A stretch of 64,000 bases of DNA, from positions 32,694-96,693 of the forward strand of contig JAEUIH010000023.1 of assembly GCA_016795105.1 (NCBI GenBank). The letters run 5' to 3'. This stretch comes from Planctomyces sp. (GTDB lineage Bacteria; Planctomycetota; Planctomycetia; Planctomycetales; Planctomycetaceae). Of this stretch, positions 9,676 through 18,328 are shown piece after piece. The notes under the pieces were generated by a model. The model worked only from the letters and a program-made list of their open reading frames with translations. It did not search any database and was not told the origin of the DNA. The translations under genes were made by a program, and so were the position numbers. The first letter of the stretch is position 1, and each line of letters begins with the position of its first letter.

Positions 9676-9947
9676 TGATTCCGGATCAAACCCAATCTCA
9701 CGTATCTCCTGGGAGCAACGACACGCCTGCGCGATAAGAGTGGCCCATGTGACCGCATCTTCGCGTGTGGGTACTTCGATAATTGAAAACCCGCCGACCA
9801 CCGCCTTCGTCTCCGGGAAGGGGCCATCTGTGACCACCCCATCAGTCGCTACGATGCTCGAACGCTGGCGTCCGACACCGCAGGCAAATCCTGCTTAGAA
9901 ATGTGGTCCATCGAGCCATCGTCGAATAAGATCAGGTACCGAGGCAT
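9676..9947 (-). pseudogene. Decayed YCII/DGPF-domain protein
   Basis: On the minus strand an ATG at 9947 opens a frame reading MPRYLILFDDGSMDHIS and then QDLPAVSDAS, a typical start of a YCII-like (DGPF) protein, but it ends at a TAG at about 9848-9850 after 33 codons. In another frame, from about 9840, the second half continues as VTDGPFPETKAVVGGFSIIE and EDAVTWATLIAQ and ends in EIREIGFDPES, the normal end of the family. About 30 residues expected between the halves are missing and the frame is shifted, so an internal deletion destroyed the gene. Intact relatives are roughly 95-130 residues and often neighbour ECF sigma factors. Confidence 0.75.
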
Positions 9948-10414
9948 AGAGTTGTCCTTTGGAATTGAACGGTATTCTGGCATTGGCGTAGACGCATTTA
10001 GCCATCAGGCGCCGCTTCTGTAGTTCGGCACTTCGTCAAATGTCACCTGACTCACGAAAGCACTGATGCTCGTCTACCGGGATGAAAGCTCTTGCAGATA
10101 CATTGATCGATGGCAAAAGAATGGGGGCAGAAGAATGGTTGATCGCTGCATTCCTCTGCCCTCATACTTTTGCCTGGTGAGAACACTCAAAGACAGAGTT
10201 CGTGGCCTTAAATACGAATCATGGGGAGTGCATTCGTTGTTGCGAATTTGAATCGCAGGGTTCTAAGTCGAAAGGGTCAGTACAATCGCGTCGATTCTGG
10301 CTTACCCCGACAAATTGTTGGCCGACATGATGCCTGTGTTTCGATGGAGGCGTTGAATGATGATGCAATTTGCATCGATTTGCTGAACTACAGAAACATT
10401 CAATAGGTCCCGCC
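9948..10414. other. Intergenic stretch with one long hairpin
   Basis: There is no convincing gene in these 467 bases. The only structure is the imperfect hairpin at 10112-10174, listed separately. The region separates the decayed YCII gene (minus strand) from the CHAP-like gene (plus strand), so it should hold the promoter of the latter; no clear -35/-10 pair was identified. Confidence 0.5.
10112..10174. repeat. Imperfect palindromic element (GGCAAAAG...CTTTTGCC)
   Basis: The left arm begins GGCAAAAGAATGGGGGCAG at 10112. The right arm ends CTGCCCTCATACTTTTGCC at 10174. With a few mismatches the arms pair over roughly 25 bp around a short centre, giving a long hairpin. The arrangement is like a REP-type or MITE-like element; no transposase accompanies it. 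Confidence 0.6.
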
Positions 10415-11047
10415 ATGCCCACACTTCGTGAGAGAATCGTTGAAATCGCGCGGGAAGAAGCCTCGCCGCCACCATTCGGAAAGGTTTCTGATCTGGTGCT
10501 GGATAGTGAAGGAAACCGCGCGGGGTGGCAGCGACTGAAGCAGTATTTTGACGAGGCTGTCGATGGTTGGTCGTTAGATCCGAATAAGTGGTCGGGAAAG
10601 GGACAGATCAAACTAATCACAGAGCCCAACCTGACCATGATCTCCTTTCTGGATGGCGTCAAGAAGCCGATGTATCGAGTTCCTCAGGGAGAATCCAAAC
10701 TTTCGGGAGTCTCCTGGTGTGGCATTTTCGCAACCTGGGTACTGCGTCAGGCTGGTGTGAATAATGCCAGATGGATCGCCGACCGGGGCATCAGGGGAGA
10801 CGGTGTGAGCATGGTCAACGACACGAAGGGCTTCCAGATCGGCGATGTCATTGTGATTCGCAGCGGCGAAATTCACCATGCGATCGTTGCAGAGATGCCA
10901 GGCATTTACGACCAGGACTCCGCCGGAAATCTGGACACCACGATCGTTACCGTCAACGGCAACAGCACGAATCAGTCGATTCGCATACACAGTGAATACA
11001 AACTGTCAGACGTCGCTTACTACTACAGAGTCCCGGACAGTGTGTGA
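10415..11047 (+). CDS. CHAP-like cysteine peptidase/amidase
   Basis: The protein has 210 residues and no obvious signal peptide. The N-terminal part (about 1-90) is unassigned. Residues about 95-205 look like a CHAP domain: SWCGIFATWVLRQAGV with the probable nucleophile Cys102, GDVIVIRSGEIHHAIVAE with His154 or His155 as the general base, and a terminal strand TTIVTVNGNSTNQS with Asn. Family knowledge: CHAP domains cut peptidoglycan or glutathionylspermidine-like amides. The start at 10415 is chosen over an upstream in-frame ATG (10370) because the upstream residues look noncoding. The gene is followed by a dispersed repeat and a convergent small membrane-protein gene. Substrate unknown; a cell-wall role is inference. 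Confidence 0.65.
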   Translation: MPTLRERIVEIAREEASPPPFGKVSDLVLDSEGNRAGWQRLKQYFDEAVDGWSLDPNKWSGKGQIKLITEPNLTMISFLDGVKKPMYRVPQGESKLSGVSWCGIFATWVLRQAGVNNARWIADRGIRGDGVSMVNDTKGFQIGDVIVIRSGEIHHAIVAEMPGIYDQDSAGNLDTTIVTVNGNSTNQSIRIHSEYKLSDVAYYYRVPDSV

Positions 11048-11078
11048 AATGCTACCTACCCACGAAACATCACTTTGT

Positions 11079-11140
11079 AGCCAGCGTGTTTTGGTAACCA
11101 CGAAAGACACGAACCACACGAGAATGCACAAACGAGTACT
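11079..11140 (+). repeat. Dispersed repeat containing ACCACGAAAGACACGAACC (copy 2)
   Basis: Nearly the same as the element at 6090-6150: AGCCAGCGTG, then TTGGTAACCACGAAAGACAC, then GAACCACACGA, ending in GTACT. Here it lies about 30 bp after a stop codon, between the CHAP-like gene and a convergent membrane-protein gene. Confidence 0.7.
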
Positions 11141-11282
11141 GGCGGGATTTTGTCGTGTGTTTCGAGGTTCAAATGTCAACCCCGCCTGCGATTCGAATTC
11201 AAACAGTTGCTCGGTAGCCAGCAAACGGTCCGAAGAACGCGGTAAAGAAGCCCGGTTTGCAGAAGAGATTTTGAACCATTGA

Positions 11283-11624
11283 CTAGCGGCGATTGGCACC
11301 TGAGAGAGCTGCAAAGATCATCATTACGACAACTGCCCCCCAGAGTAGAGTGAAGATCGTGCCGCATCCGATACCGATACCAGCGTGGACACTGCCCTTG
11401 ATGACCGGATTGCGATTGCGATCTCGCAGGCCGAGAATCCCAAGGATCACGGCGGCGACACCGAAGGGCAGTCCAACCAGAGGAAGCCCGCTAAAAATGC
11501 CAAGGTAATATGCAATCAGGGCCTTGGGATTTTTGTACGGAATGATGCCGCCCGTGTTGTCACCCTCCGTTGTACCGGATTTGCGTTGAGGTGGCAGTTT
11601 TGGGGCATCATATGGGCTGCTCAT
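11283..11624 (-). CDS. Small DUF4190-like membrane protein
   Basis: The protein has 113 residues. A polar, Pro-rich N-terminus (about 1-30) is followed by IPYKNPKALIAYYLGIFSGL and a GLPFGVAAVILGILGL helix (about 33-65), then a short basic loop RDRNRNP and a second hydrophobic segment, IGIGCGTIFTLLWGAVVVMM (about 82-105). The pattern of an N-P-x-A-L start, a Gly-rich pair of helices and a VHAGIGI signature is common in planctomycete small membrane proteins related to DUF4190. Function unknown. It is transcribed alone, convergent with the CHAP-like gene, and divergent from the DUF3127 gene with a 201-bp shared upstream region. Confidence 0.7.
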   Translation of the reverse strand: MSSPYDAPKLPPQRKSGTTEGDNTGGIIPYKNPKALIAYYLGIFSGLPLVGLPFGVAAVILGILGLRDRNRNPVIKGSVHAGIGIGCGTIFTLLWGAVVVMMIFAALSGANRR

Positions 11625-11825
11625 AATTTCTGTTCCAAGTCCTGAAGATCCAGACTGTCTTGCAGAATTCCTGTTGAGCGGAGACAGTACGGCAACGATT
11701 TCATTCCGTCAACTGACAATCCCTGAATCGCTTGAACAGACGACTCAGAAAACATACCATAAGGGCATCTGAACCAGACACCCTGATATTGCATCCGGTT
11801 TTACCTACTGAAAGACAATGGTCCC

Positions 11826-12191
11826 ATGAGCAATCCTGTCATTACCGGCACTGTGCATCTGATTGAACCCACCAAAACATTTGGTCAGAAAGGTTTTCGA
11901 AAACGCACGCTCGTCGTGGAGCAAGTGAACGGAAAGTTTACGAACTACATCCCCATTGAGTTCCTGCAGGACGCGTGCGACCGAGTGGATGAGCTTTCCG
12001 TTGGTGATAAGATTACGGTCAACTATCGACTTGTCGGTCGCAAATGGCAGAAGGATCCTCAAAGCGAGGTCAAGTTCTTTCTGAGTGCAGAAGCGTCTGG
12101 CTTTCAGCGATTGAACGCTGGTTCCGGAAGCGTTGCCGAACCCGTCGCGAGCGACATGGGGTTCGATGACGACGATTCCGCCCCATTTTGA
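11826..12191 (+). CDS. DUF3127 protein with an SSB-like acidic C-terminal tail
   Basis: The protein has 121 residues. The body (about 1-90), VITGTVHLIEPTKTFGQKGF, RKRTLVVEQ, NYIPIEFLQDACDRVDEL and VGDKITVNYRLVGRKWQ, is the DUF3127 pattern, a small beta-barrel (OB-like) family. The last residues, MGFDDDDSAPF, closely resemble the acidic DDDIPF-type tail with which bacterial single-stranded DNA-binding proteins recruit repair and replication partners. Inference: a nucleic-acid-binding protein that may use the same partner docking. No clear Shine-Dalgarno is seen before the ATG. The gene is followed by a 273-bp gap containing a small hairpin and then by dprA on the same strand, which fits a DNA-metabolism context. 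Confidence 0.75.
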   Translation: MSNPVITGTVHLIEPTKTFGQKGFRKRTLVVEQVNGKFTNYIPIEFLQDACDRVDELSVGDKITVNYRLVGRKWQKDPQSEVKFFLSAEASGFQRLNAGSGSVAEPVASDMGFDDDDSAPF

Positions 12192-12253
12192 AGTTTTTCG
12201 GAAGACCCACAACACTCACCGAAAACTCGTGAGTTGACGACCCGGTTTATGTC

Positions 12254-12276
12254 GGCCTGAAACGGTATATCAGGCC
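12254..12276 (+). terminator. Possible terminator hairpin downstream of the DUF3127 gene
   Basis: GGCCTGA (12254-12260) pairs with TCAGGCC (12270-12276) across a 9-base loop. No T-run follows, so it is at best a weak intrinsic terminator. A second short stem, CCCACG/CGTGGG, follows within 25 bases. The remaining intergenic bases up to 12464 show nothing else. Confidence 0.3.
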
Positions 12277-12464
12277 GTAATGCGGACCCACGGCGTGGGA
12301 TAAGCATCCTGCCTGTCGATTCGCCCGGATGAGGTGTTTCGGATCTGTGCTGCGCGGTGTTGTGCAACTGAACGTTCTGCGACTAATCGTTCCGTGATTC
12401 ATCGTTTTGTGACGAACCAAGGGGATGATATCCGGCTGGACGCCTAACCGACGGAGAAATACGG

Positions 12465-13589
12465 ATGGAAGACAGTCTGCTGCATAGTTTGGCTCTGAGT
12501 CTGGCGGCCGGGGTTGGGCCAAGAATGCAGGCAGTCCTTCTGGATGAATTCGGATCGGCATCTGCCGTGTTTGCTCAGCCTGCCAGCGTACTACAGCAGG
12601 TTCCAGGCGTCGGTGGAAAAATTGCACGGAATCTGACATCTCCTGAGCTGATGACTCAGGCTGAATTGATGGCACGGGAATGTCGTGAACTGGGGGTCGC
12701 TTTGTGCCCTCAAACCGCCTCAGACTATCCCGCAAATCTGAAAAACATTTGTGACCCACCGGTCGTCCTGTACCGACGGGGAGACTGGCTTCCTCAGGAT
12801 GATCTGTCGATTGCGATCGTGGGTTCCAGACGCTGCACAAGTTACGGGCGTCGTCAGGCAGAACGACTCGCCGGGGGGCTGGCACGAGCCGGTTTTACGA
12901 TTGTGAGTGGACTAGCCCGCGGAATCGACGGGGCTGCTCATCGTGGAGCACTCGCCGCGGGCGGGCGCAGCATTGCGGTGTTGGCCACCGGCGTTCGCGA
13001 TATTTATCCTCCGGAACATGCGGAGCTGGCACTTGAGTTGATTCGACAGGGTTGTCTGATCAGTGAATTGCCGCTTGATCAACACCCGAAGCCCGGCCTG
13101 TTTCCGCAGAGAAACCGGATCATTAGTGGCTTGAGTCTGGGCGTGATCGTGGTTGAGGCAAATCGAAACTCTGGCGCCCTGTATACTGCTCGTCATGCAC
13201 TTGAGCAGGGGCGTGAAGTATTTGCCGTACCCGGAAACATCGACAGCGTTGCCAGTCAGGGGTGTCATGAACTGATCCGAGAAGGCGTCACATTGATTCG
13301 CAACGCCGACGATGTCTTAGCGGAACTCGGGCCGCTATCGAGACCATCTGTTCAGTCCGGAGATGTCATCGTTCATCATCCCCGTGAGCTGATTTTGAAC
13401 GCAATTGAAAAAGAGATACTCAATCTGATTGAATCTTCACCCACATCGGTGGACGCGATACTGCGAACAACTCAACTGGATCCTTCCCGAGTTCTTGCGA
13501 CGTTGACGGTTCTTGAGATGCGACGACTGGTTCGCCGAGTTGCGGGCAATCAATACATCCGATTTGACCCGGAACTTCAGCACTGCTGA
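12465..13589 (+). CDS. dprA: DNA-processing protein DprA
   Basis: The protein has 374 residues, the usual length. The N-terminal helix-hairpin-helix region (about 1-60) is followed by the Rossmann-like DprA core. Seen: the phosphate-binding GSRRCTSYGRR at 120-130, SGLARGIDGAAHRGAL at 148-163, TGVRDIYPPEH at 175-185, the FPQRNRIISGLS signature at 213-224, SGALYTARHALEQGREVFAV from 236, and a C-terminal winged-helix (about 310-370). Known role: loads RecA on incoming single-stranded DNA during transformation and protects it. The start has GGAG 8 bp upstream. Downstream lies an unrelated long gene. No other competence genes are visible here, so activity in natural transformation is not shown. 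Confidence 0.95.
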   Translation: MEDSLLHSLALSLAAGVGPRMQAVLLDEFGSASAVFAQPASVLQQVPGVGGKIARNLTSPELMTQAELMARECRELGVALCPQTASDYPANLKNICDPPVVLYRRGDWLPQDDLSIAIVGSRRCTSYGRRQAERLAGGLARAGFTIVSGLARGIDGAAHRGALAAGGRSIAVLATGVRDIYPPEHAELALELIRQGCLISELPLDQHPKPGLFPQRNRIISGLSLGVIVVEANRNSGALYTARHALEQGREVFAVPGNIDSVASQGCHELIREGVTLIRNADDVLAELGPLSRPSVQSGDVIVHHPRELILNAIEKEILNLIESSPTSVDAILRTTQLDPSRVLATLTVLEMRRLVRRVAGNQYIRFDPELQHC

Positions 13590-13731
13590 ACCTGAGAACT
13601 TGAAAGCTACAGCAATGCAGTGACGCGTGCGAATCAAGAGATGACGTGATATAAGGTGCCCACTGTCAGATGCCCTGACAAGGGCTCCGCTATCAGTTTT
13701 GCGTGACCACAAGAGTCAAGGACAATCGCCC

Positions 13732-16700
13732 ATGGGGCCTGCCGATTTCCTTCGAATGTTGTTTGTGTCAGTCATTCTCGCAACAACACTTCAATCCGAG
13801 AATGTTTTCGCTCAGGGATATTCCCCCGAAACTGCGGTGGCGAAGATGACAGTTGCAGAAGGCCTTGAAGTCCGGTTGGTTGCTCATGAGCCCCTGGTTC
13901 GACAGCCGGTGTGTATCGAATTTGATGATCGAGGGCGACTATGGGTGATTCAGTATCTTCAGTATCCGAATCCCGAAGGCCTGAAACGCGTTGCCGTTGA
14001 TCGGTTTTCGAGGACGAAATACGACCGTATACCGGAGCCTCCACCGAAAGGGCCAAAGGGAGCGGATCGGATTACGATTCTGGAGGATCGGGATGGTGAC
14101 GGAACAGTGGAAACCGGCAAGGACTTTGTGGAAGGGCTGAATCTTGCATCAGGACTTGCCTTTGGGCATCGCGGTGTCTTTGTACTCAATCCACCCTATC
14201 TGTTGTTTTACCCGGATGCGGATCGAAACGATGTGCCGGACTCAGATCCGGAAGTCCTGTTGACGGGATTTGGAATTGAAGATGCTCACAGCGTTGCGAA
14301 CTCGCTGATATGGGGACCCGATGGTTGGCTGTATGGATGTCAGGGCAGTACGGTCACTGCCAATATTCGAGGGATTGAGTTTCAGCAGGGCGTGTGGAGA
14401 TATCATCCTGTGACCCGGGAGTTTGAGCTCTTCTGCGAAGGGGGAGGAAACTCCTGGGGACTCGACTTCAACCCGCACGGGCAGCTCTTTTACAGCACAA
14501 ACTATGGCGGGCACGTTTTGTTGCACGGAATGCAGGGCGGCTACTTTGTGAAGTCGTTTGCAAAGCACGGAGCTCTGCATAATCCGTTCGCCTATGGCTA
14601 TTTCGATCACGCTCCACATGTTGGATTTCAGGGAGGACATGTCACTGTTGGTGGCATATTGTACCAGGAATCGGGACTTCCCGAGTCGTATCGAGGCAAA
14701 TACATTGCCGGAGATCTGCTGGGGCACGGGGTTCACTACCATGATGTGATTCCTCGTGGCTCCACAGTATCGACCGCCCATGCAGGATCTCTGCTGCAGG
14801 CAAATGATACGTGGTTTGCACCAACAGATGTCACCACGGGGCCGGACGGAGCGATTTATGTCGCAGACTGGCACGACGCGCGAACTGCACATCCCGACCC
14901 TGATGCCGAATGGGATCGTTCGAATGGACGCATCTACCGAATCTCAAAGCAGGGACATCCTGTGAAGGAGTGTCCTGATTTCGCGACTCTCACTGTTGAA
15001 CAACTGGTCTCACTACTGAATTCACCGGATCAGTGGTCGGCGAGAAAATCACGAACGGAGTTAACAGCAAGAAGGGCAACTGAAGTTGTTGAGCAGTTAC
15101 TTGATAAGGCCGAGTCCGCCGCCGCTCAGCCCGAGGCACTTCAAGCCCTCTGGGCGGTACTCAGCATCGACGCAGACCCCGGTAAATCGGCGATCACCGA
15201 AGAGCGGGCAAAGCGACTTTTGTCGAGCCCTCATGAGGCGGTTCGATACTGGATGTTGCGAAGACTGGGAGATCGCCGAGTCTTGAGCACGGAGATGGCC
15301 CACTGGATGGATGATTTCGCCGAACAGGAGCCGTCCCTGATGGTCCGTCAGCAGCTCGCCTGTTCGACGGCTCGCTTCTCAGCCGAACACGCTTTACCCA
15401 TGATCAATGCAAACATTAATCGTGACATTGATGCCACGGACCCATTTCTTCCATTGCTCTGGTGGTGGGCAGTTGAAAAGCACTGTGTAGCTGGACGTGA
15501 AGAAAGTGTAGCTGGACGTGAAGAGGTGATGAAGCGATTTGTGAGGCCAACGCTCTGGAAGTCAGAACTGGGACGCGATGTTCTTCTGCCCAGACTAATT
15601 CGCCGATATGCAGCCGAAGGCACCGATGATGGGTTCGACTGTGTAGCGCGACTTCTTGAAGCGGCTCCCGACGATCGTGCCCGAGATGTACTTTGGCCGC
15701 AAATCGTTGCTGGCTGGAATGAAAACACGTGGACACCAGAGGAGGAAATTCATTCTTTGGTGAGTAACCATCCGCTACGAACAATCGTGACCAAATCAAG
15801 AACAGCGGCCGTTGAAAACCTCACACTTCTGGAACTGGCTGTACTGTTCGATGATTCTTCCGCGATTGATGAAGCCATGGGAATTGCCTGTGATCGCGAT
15901 CAGAGTGAATCGAACAGAATTCGCTGTCTGCAGATCCTGAGGAATCACCTCTCTGTGACATTTGCCAAGCGTGTTTTAAAGCAGCTTGAAGTGCAGACTG
16001 ACGGCCCGTCATGGAGCCAGGCGGCGATCGAAACTCTCGGACGCCTGGACGACACTGAGATTGCGGGGCGGCTGATTCTGCTACATCAGAAGTCGACTGA
16101 CGAAACGCTTCGTTCAGTGATTCGACAGTCCTTGCTGACGCGCAGGACGTCGGCACGGCTTTGGCTTGAAGAGGTCGATTCGCATCGTATAGAGCCTGTT
16201 GTCACACCGATCGAGCAGGTTCGGTTGATTGCACTCCTCAAAGATGAAGCCCTCGACAAGCTCGTTCAAAAGCACTGGGGAAAGATTGATGGAGCAAGCC
16301 GGGAAGAGAAACTGGCTGAAGTCCGCCGCCTGAATAACGATTTGAGAGCGGCCACGGGCGATCACGAAAACGGCAAAGTGCTGTTCCGAAAGCACTGTGG
16401 AGCATGCCACAAACTGTTTGGTGAAGGCACAGAACTTGGTCCGGACCTGACAACAGCAAATCGTATGGACCGGGATTTTTTGCTGGTGAGCCTTGTGGAT
16501 CCGAGCAGTGTGATTCGAAGGGAATATGTGGGTGTCGTGATTCAGACGAAGGATGGCCGTCTGTTGTCCGGTTTGGTCGTGACTCGCGGGGAAAATGGGA
16601 TCACGATCGCGAACGCAAAAAATGAGCGGACGACAATTGGGCTGAATGAAATTGAGGAGCTCAGCGAGTCCGCAGCCTCTATGATGCCCGACAACCTGTA

Positions 16701-16767
16701 TCTGCAGTTGAAGCCCCAGGAACTGCGAGACCTGTTTGCACTACTGCAGATCGCGCCAGGTCGATAG
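13732..16767 (+). CDS. PVC-type propeller/HEAT/cytochrome c protein
   Basis: The protein has 1011 residues and a signal peptide (FLRMLFVSVILATTLQ). Residues about 25-410 form an NHL/glucose-dehydrogenase-like propeller of the membrane-bound-dehydrogenase type (TIGR02604): CIEFDDRGRLWVIQYLQYP, ITILEDRDGDGT, PDGAIYVADWHDARTAHP. Residues about 430-840 are HEAT-like helices. The C-terminal 140 residues are a planctomycete-type cytochrome c (TIGR02603), with haem motif CGACH at Cys889-His893 and the later MMPDNL segment. Known role: periplasmic oxidation with electron transfer, substrate undefined. The ATG at 13732 (AGGA 9 bp upstream) is preferred to a TTG at 13699. An in-frame 21-bp duplication occurs at 15485-15526. 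Confidence 0.85.
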   Translation: MGPADFLRMLFVSVILATTLQSENVFAQGYSPETAVAKMTVAEGLEVRLVAHEPLVRQPVCIEFDDRGRLWVIQYLQYPNPEGLKRVAVDRFSRTKYDRIPEPPPKGPKGADRITILEDRDGDGTVETGKDFVEGLNLASGLAFGHRGVFVLNPPYLLFYPDADRNDVPDSDPEVLLTGFGIEDAHSVANSLIWGPDGWLYGCQGSTVTANIRGIEFQQGVWRYHPVTREFELFCEGGGNSWGLDFNPHGQLFYSTNYGGHVLLHGMQGGYFVKSFAKHGALHNPFAYGYFDHAPHVGFQGGHVTVGGILYQESGLPESYRGKYIAGDLLGHGVHYHDVIPRGSTVSTAHAGSLLQANDTWFAPTDVTTGPDGAIYVADWHDARTAHPDPDAEWDRSNGRIYRISKQGHPVKECPDFATLTVEQLVSLLNSPDQWSARKSRTELTARRATEVVEQLLDKAESAAAQPEALQALWAVLSIDADPGKSAITEERAKRLLSSPHEAVRYWMLRRLGDRRVLSTEMAHWMDDFAEQEPSLMVRQQLACSTARFSAEHALPMINANINRDIDATDPFLPLLWWWAVEKHCVAGREESVAGREEVMKRFVRPTLWKSELGRDVLLPRLIRRYAAEGTDDGFDCVARLLEAAPDDRARDVLWPQIVAGWNENTWTPEEEIHSLVSNHPLRTIVTKSRTAAVENLTLLELAVLFDDSSAIDEAMGIACDRDQSESNRIRCLQILRNHLSVTFAKRVLKQLEVQTDGPSWSQAAIETLGRLDDTEIAGRLILLHQKSTDETLRSVIRQSLLTRRTSARLWLEEVDSHRIEPVVTPIEQVRLIALLKDEALDKLVQKHWGKIDGASREEKLAEVRRLNNDLRAATGDHENGKVLFRKHCGACHKLFGEGTELGPDLTTANRMDRDFLLVSLVDPSSVIRREYVGVVIQTKDGRLLSGLVVTRGENGITIANAKNERTTIGLNEIEELSESAASMMPDNLYLQLKPQELRDLFALLQIAPGR
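15485..15526 (+). repeat. In-frame 21-bp tandem duplication inside the propeller/cytochrome gene
   Basis: Two adjacent 21-bp units beginning GTGTAGCTGGACGTGAAGA differ only in their last bases. They encode the near-identical heptads VAGREES and VAGREEV in the HEAT-like region, so the reading frame is kept. It looks like a recent slippage duplication. Confidence 0.85.
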
Positions 16768-16821
16768 TGTCTGATCTGTCTGATCTGTCTGATCTGTCTG
16801 ATCCGACTGATCCGACCGATC
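16768..16821. repeat. 9-bp tandem repeat between convergent genes
   Basis: Six consecutive 9-mers: TGTCTGATC four times, then CGACTGATC and CGACCGATC. The array starts on the base after the TAG of the propeller/cytochrome gene and runs into the TGA of the convergent minus-strand gene. The unit is a multiple of three, and the GATC core gives six GATC sites in 54 bp. Confidence 0.9.
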
Positions 16822-18328
16822 AGTCTGAGATGCAATACAACGTACCGCGGGTGCGAAACAGAATTGCATTTCCGGCGATTGCCGGAGTTGCAACGATGCT
16901 TTCGCCAAGATCGTTGATTGCCAGTTGATTGAGTGAAGGTGTGTCTTTGAGAACCGTCACCGTTCCATTTTCACCAGCGAAATACAAGTGACCTCCTCCG
17001 GAGACGGGAGATGCAAAGAAATTTGCTGCATTCCCGACACGTTTTGGTCCACCCTGCATTTGTCCGCCCTTTAGGTCGAATACCGTGCAGATTCCTCCGC
17101 TTTTCAGCAGCAGCAATTGCTCGTTTGTAACGATCGGCGAAACAACATGGTCGGTGTGTTTTGTGGAGTGTCGCCAGAGTACATGCGAGTCAGAGACATC
17201 TCCATGTCCACCGCCGCGGACGGCCAGGATGTATTCATCGGCCGCTTTCTCTCCGAGATTCTGAAAGCTGGCACCGGCGAAGTTGTCTGGATGCAGAAAC
17301 GCGGCATCAAGTTCGGCCCCCTCAAGGAATCCATCATTATTCGAGTCGCCTCGTTTGAAGGTTCTCTCGAAGAATTGAGGAGGAATTGGACGGCTTCCGA
17401 AGTATGCCTGCGTTTCCTGTTCATCAATACGGCCATCGTGATTCCCGGTGTCAGCCTGATCGATCGCAACCAGCCACTGATTGGCAATACCACTGCTTTG
17501 GAGTGAAATATAGATGGTGCCATCCACACTGACGGGAGTGGTTTTGATATTGCGAAGAAGTCCGCGAGCGAACCAGTTACGTCGACCGGATGCAGGGTCG
17601 TAGCCGATCACCATGCCTGTTCCTGCGACGACAATTTCATCAACTCCGTTGACAGTATTGATTACTGGATGGGAGTAATTGACAGCCATGTCGATTCGAT
17701 TGTCTTTCCATGCGAGCTGACCATCAGACTTGCGGATGGCGTACAGTGCAGGGTTAAGATCGTCATCCTGGCAGAACAGCACAAGATCGTTGTAGAGCAC
17801 GGGAGATACTCCGGCCCCCCATTTAAAGACGAAGAACGGTTCCGGGATGGGGAACTGCCAGGCGTCTTTGCCCGTCGCCGCATCGAGCGCGAGAAGTCCC
17901 AGTTTAGTGAAGTAGAAGTATACGTGCTGTTTGTCAGCGGCCGGTGTACTGCTGGCGTGGCTGTTGGTTTCGTGGATTTCAGCCAGGTCTTCGACGGCCC
18001 ATTCTCGCTGCCACAGGAGATTTCCGGACAACAGATCGAGTGCCATCAGCTGTACGGTCCCGGCATCCTTCATGCCACTGACGAAGACTCGCCCTTCGGC
18101 AACACATGCACCTCCGATTCCATCGCCTGGAGTCACTTTCCATCGAACGTTTTCAGTGGATGAGAAGTGCACCGGCAGTTTGCTGTCTGCGTTTGCCACA
18201 CCGCGGCAATTTGGACCGCGAAACTGAGGCCAGTCATCACCCGCACAAGCGGGCTGAAACGGCAGCAGCAACAAGCACATGTACAGGGTATTGGTAAGGA
18301 TTGCAGCGGCTGGCATGTGGCTTGGCAT
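16820..18328 (-). CDS. Secreted PQQ-like beta-propeller protein with an EF-hand-bearing insert
   Basis: The protein has 502 residues. The signal peptide region (ILTNTLYMCLLLLPFQPACA) precedes DDWPQFRGPNCRGVA, the usual start of planctomycete PQQ/BamB-like propellers, and repeated blades such as LLALDAATGKDAWQFP and VFDLKGGQMQGG. Between blades at about residues 285-345 lie two calcium-binding-like loops, DTGNHDGRIDEQE and DSNNDGFLEGAEL, an unusual insertion. Role: probably extracellular or periplasmic; redox activity with bound PQQ is not shown. The start at 18328 is chosen because AGGAG lies 8 bp upstream; an earlier in-frame Met at 18394 lacks one and precedes no signal peptide. The gene diverges from the symporter gene with 153 bp between starts. 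Confidence 0.8.
   Translation of the reverse strand: MPSHMPAAAILTNTLYMCLLLLPFQPACAGDDWPQFRGPNCRGVANADSKLPVHFSSTENVRWKVTPGDGIGGACVAEGRVFVSGMKDAGTVQLMALDLLSGNLLWQREWAVEDLAEIHETNSHASSTPAADKQHVYFYFTKLGLLALDAATGKDAWQFPIPEPFFVFKWGAGVSPVLYNDLVLFCQDDDLNPALYAIRKSDGQLAWKDNRIDMAVNYSHPVINTVNGVDEIVVAGTGMVIGYDPASGRRNWFARGLLRNIKTTPVSVDGTIYISLQSSGIANQWLVAIDQADTGNHDGRIDEQETQAYFGSRPIPPQFFERTFKRGDSNNDGFLEGAELDAAFLHPDNFAGASFQNLGEKAADEYILAVRGGGHGDVSDSHVLWRHSTKHTDHVVSPIVTNEQLLLLKSGGICTVFDLKGGQMQGGPKRVGNAANFFASPVSGGGHLYFAGENGTVTVLKDTPSLNQLAINDLGESIVATPAIAGNAILFRTRGTLYCISD

Noticed and set aside
12254..12276. Strong intrinsic terminator after the DUF3127 gene
   Set aside because: The stem is short and no T-run follows; kept only as a low-confidence hairpin.
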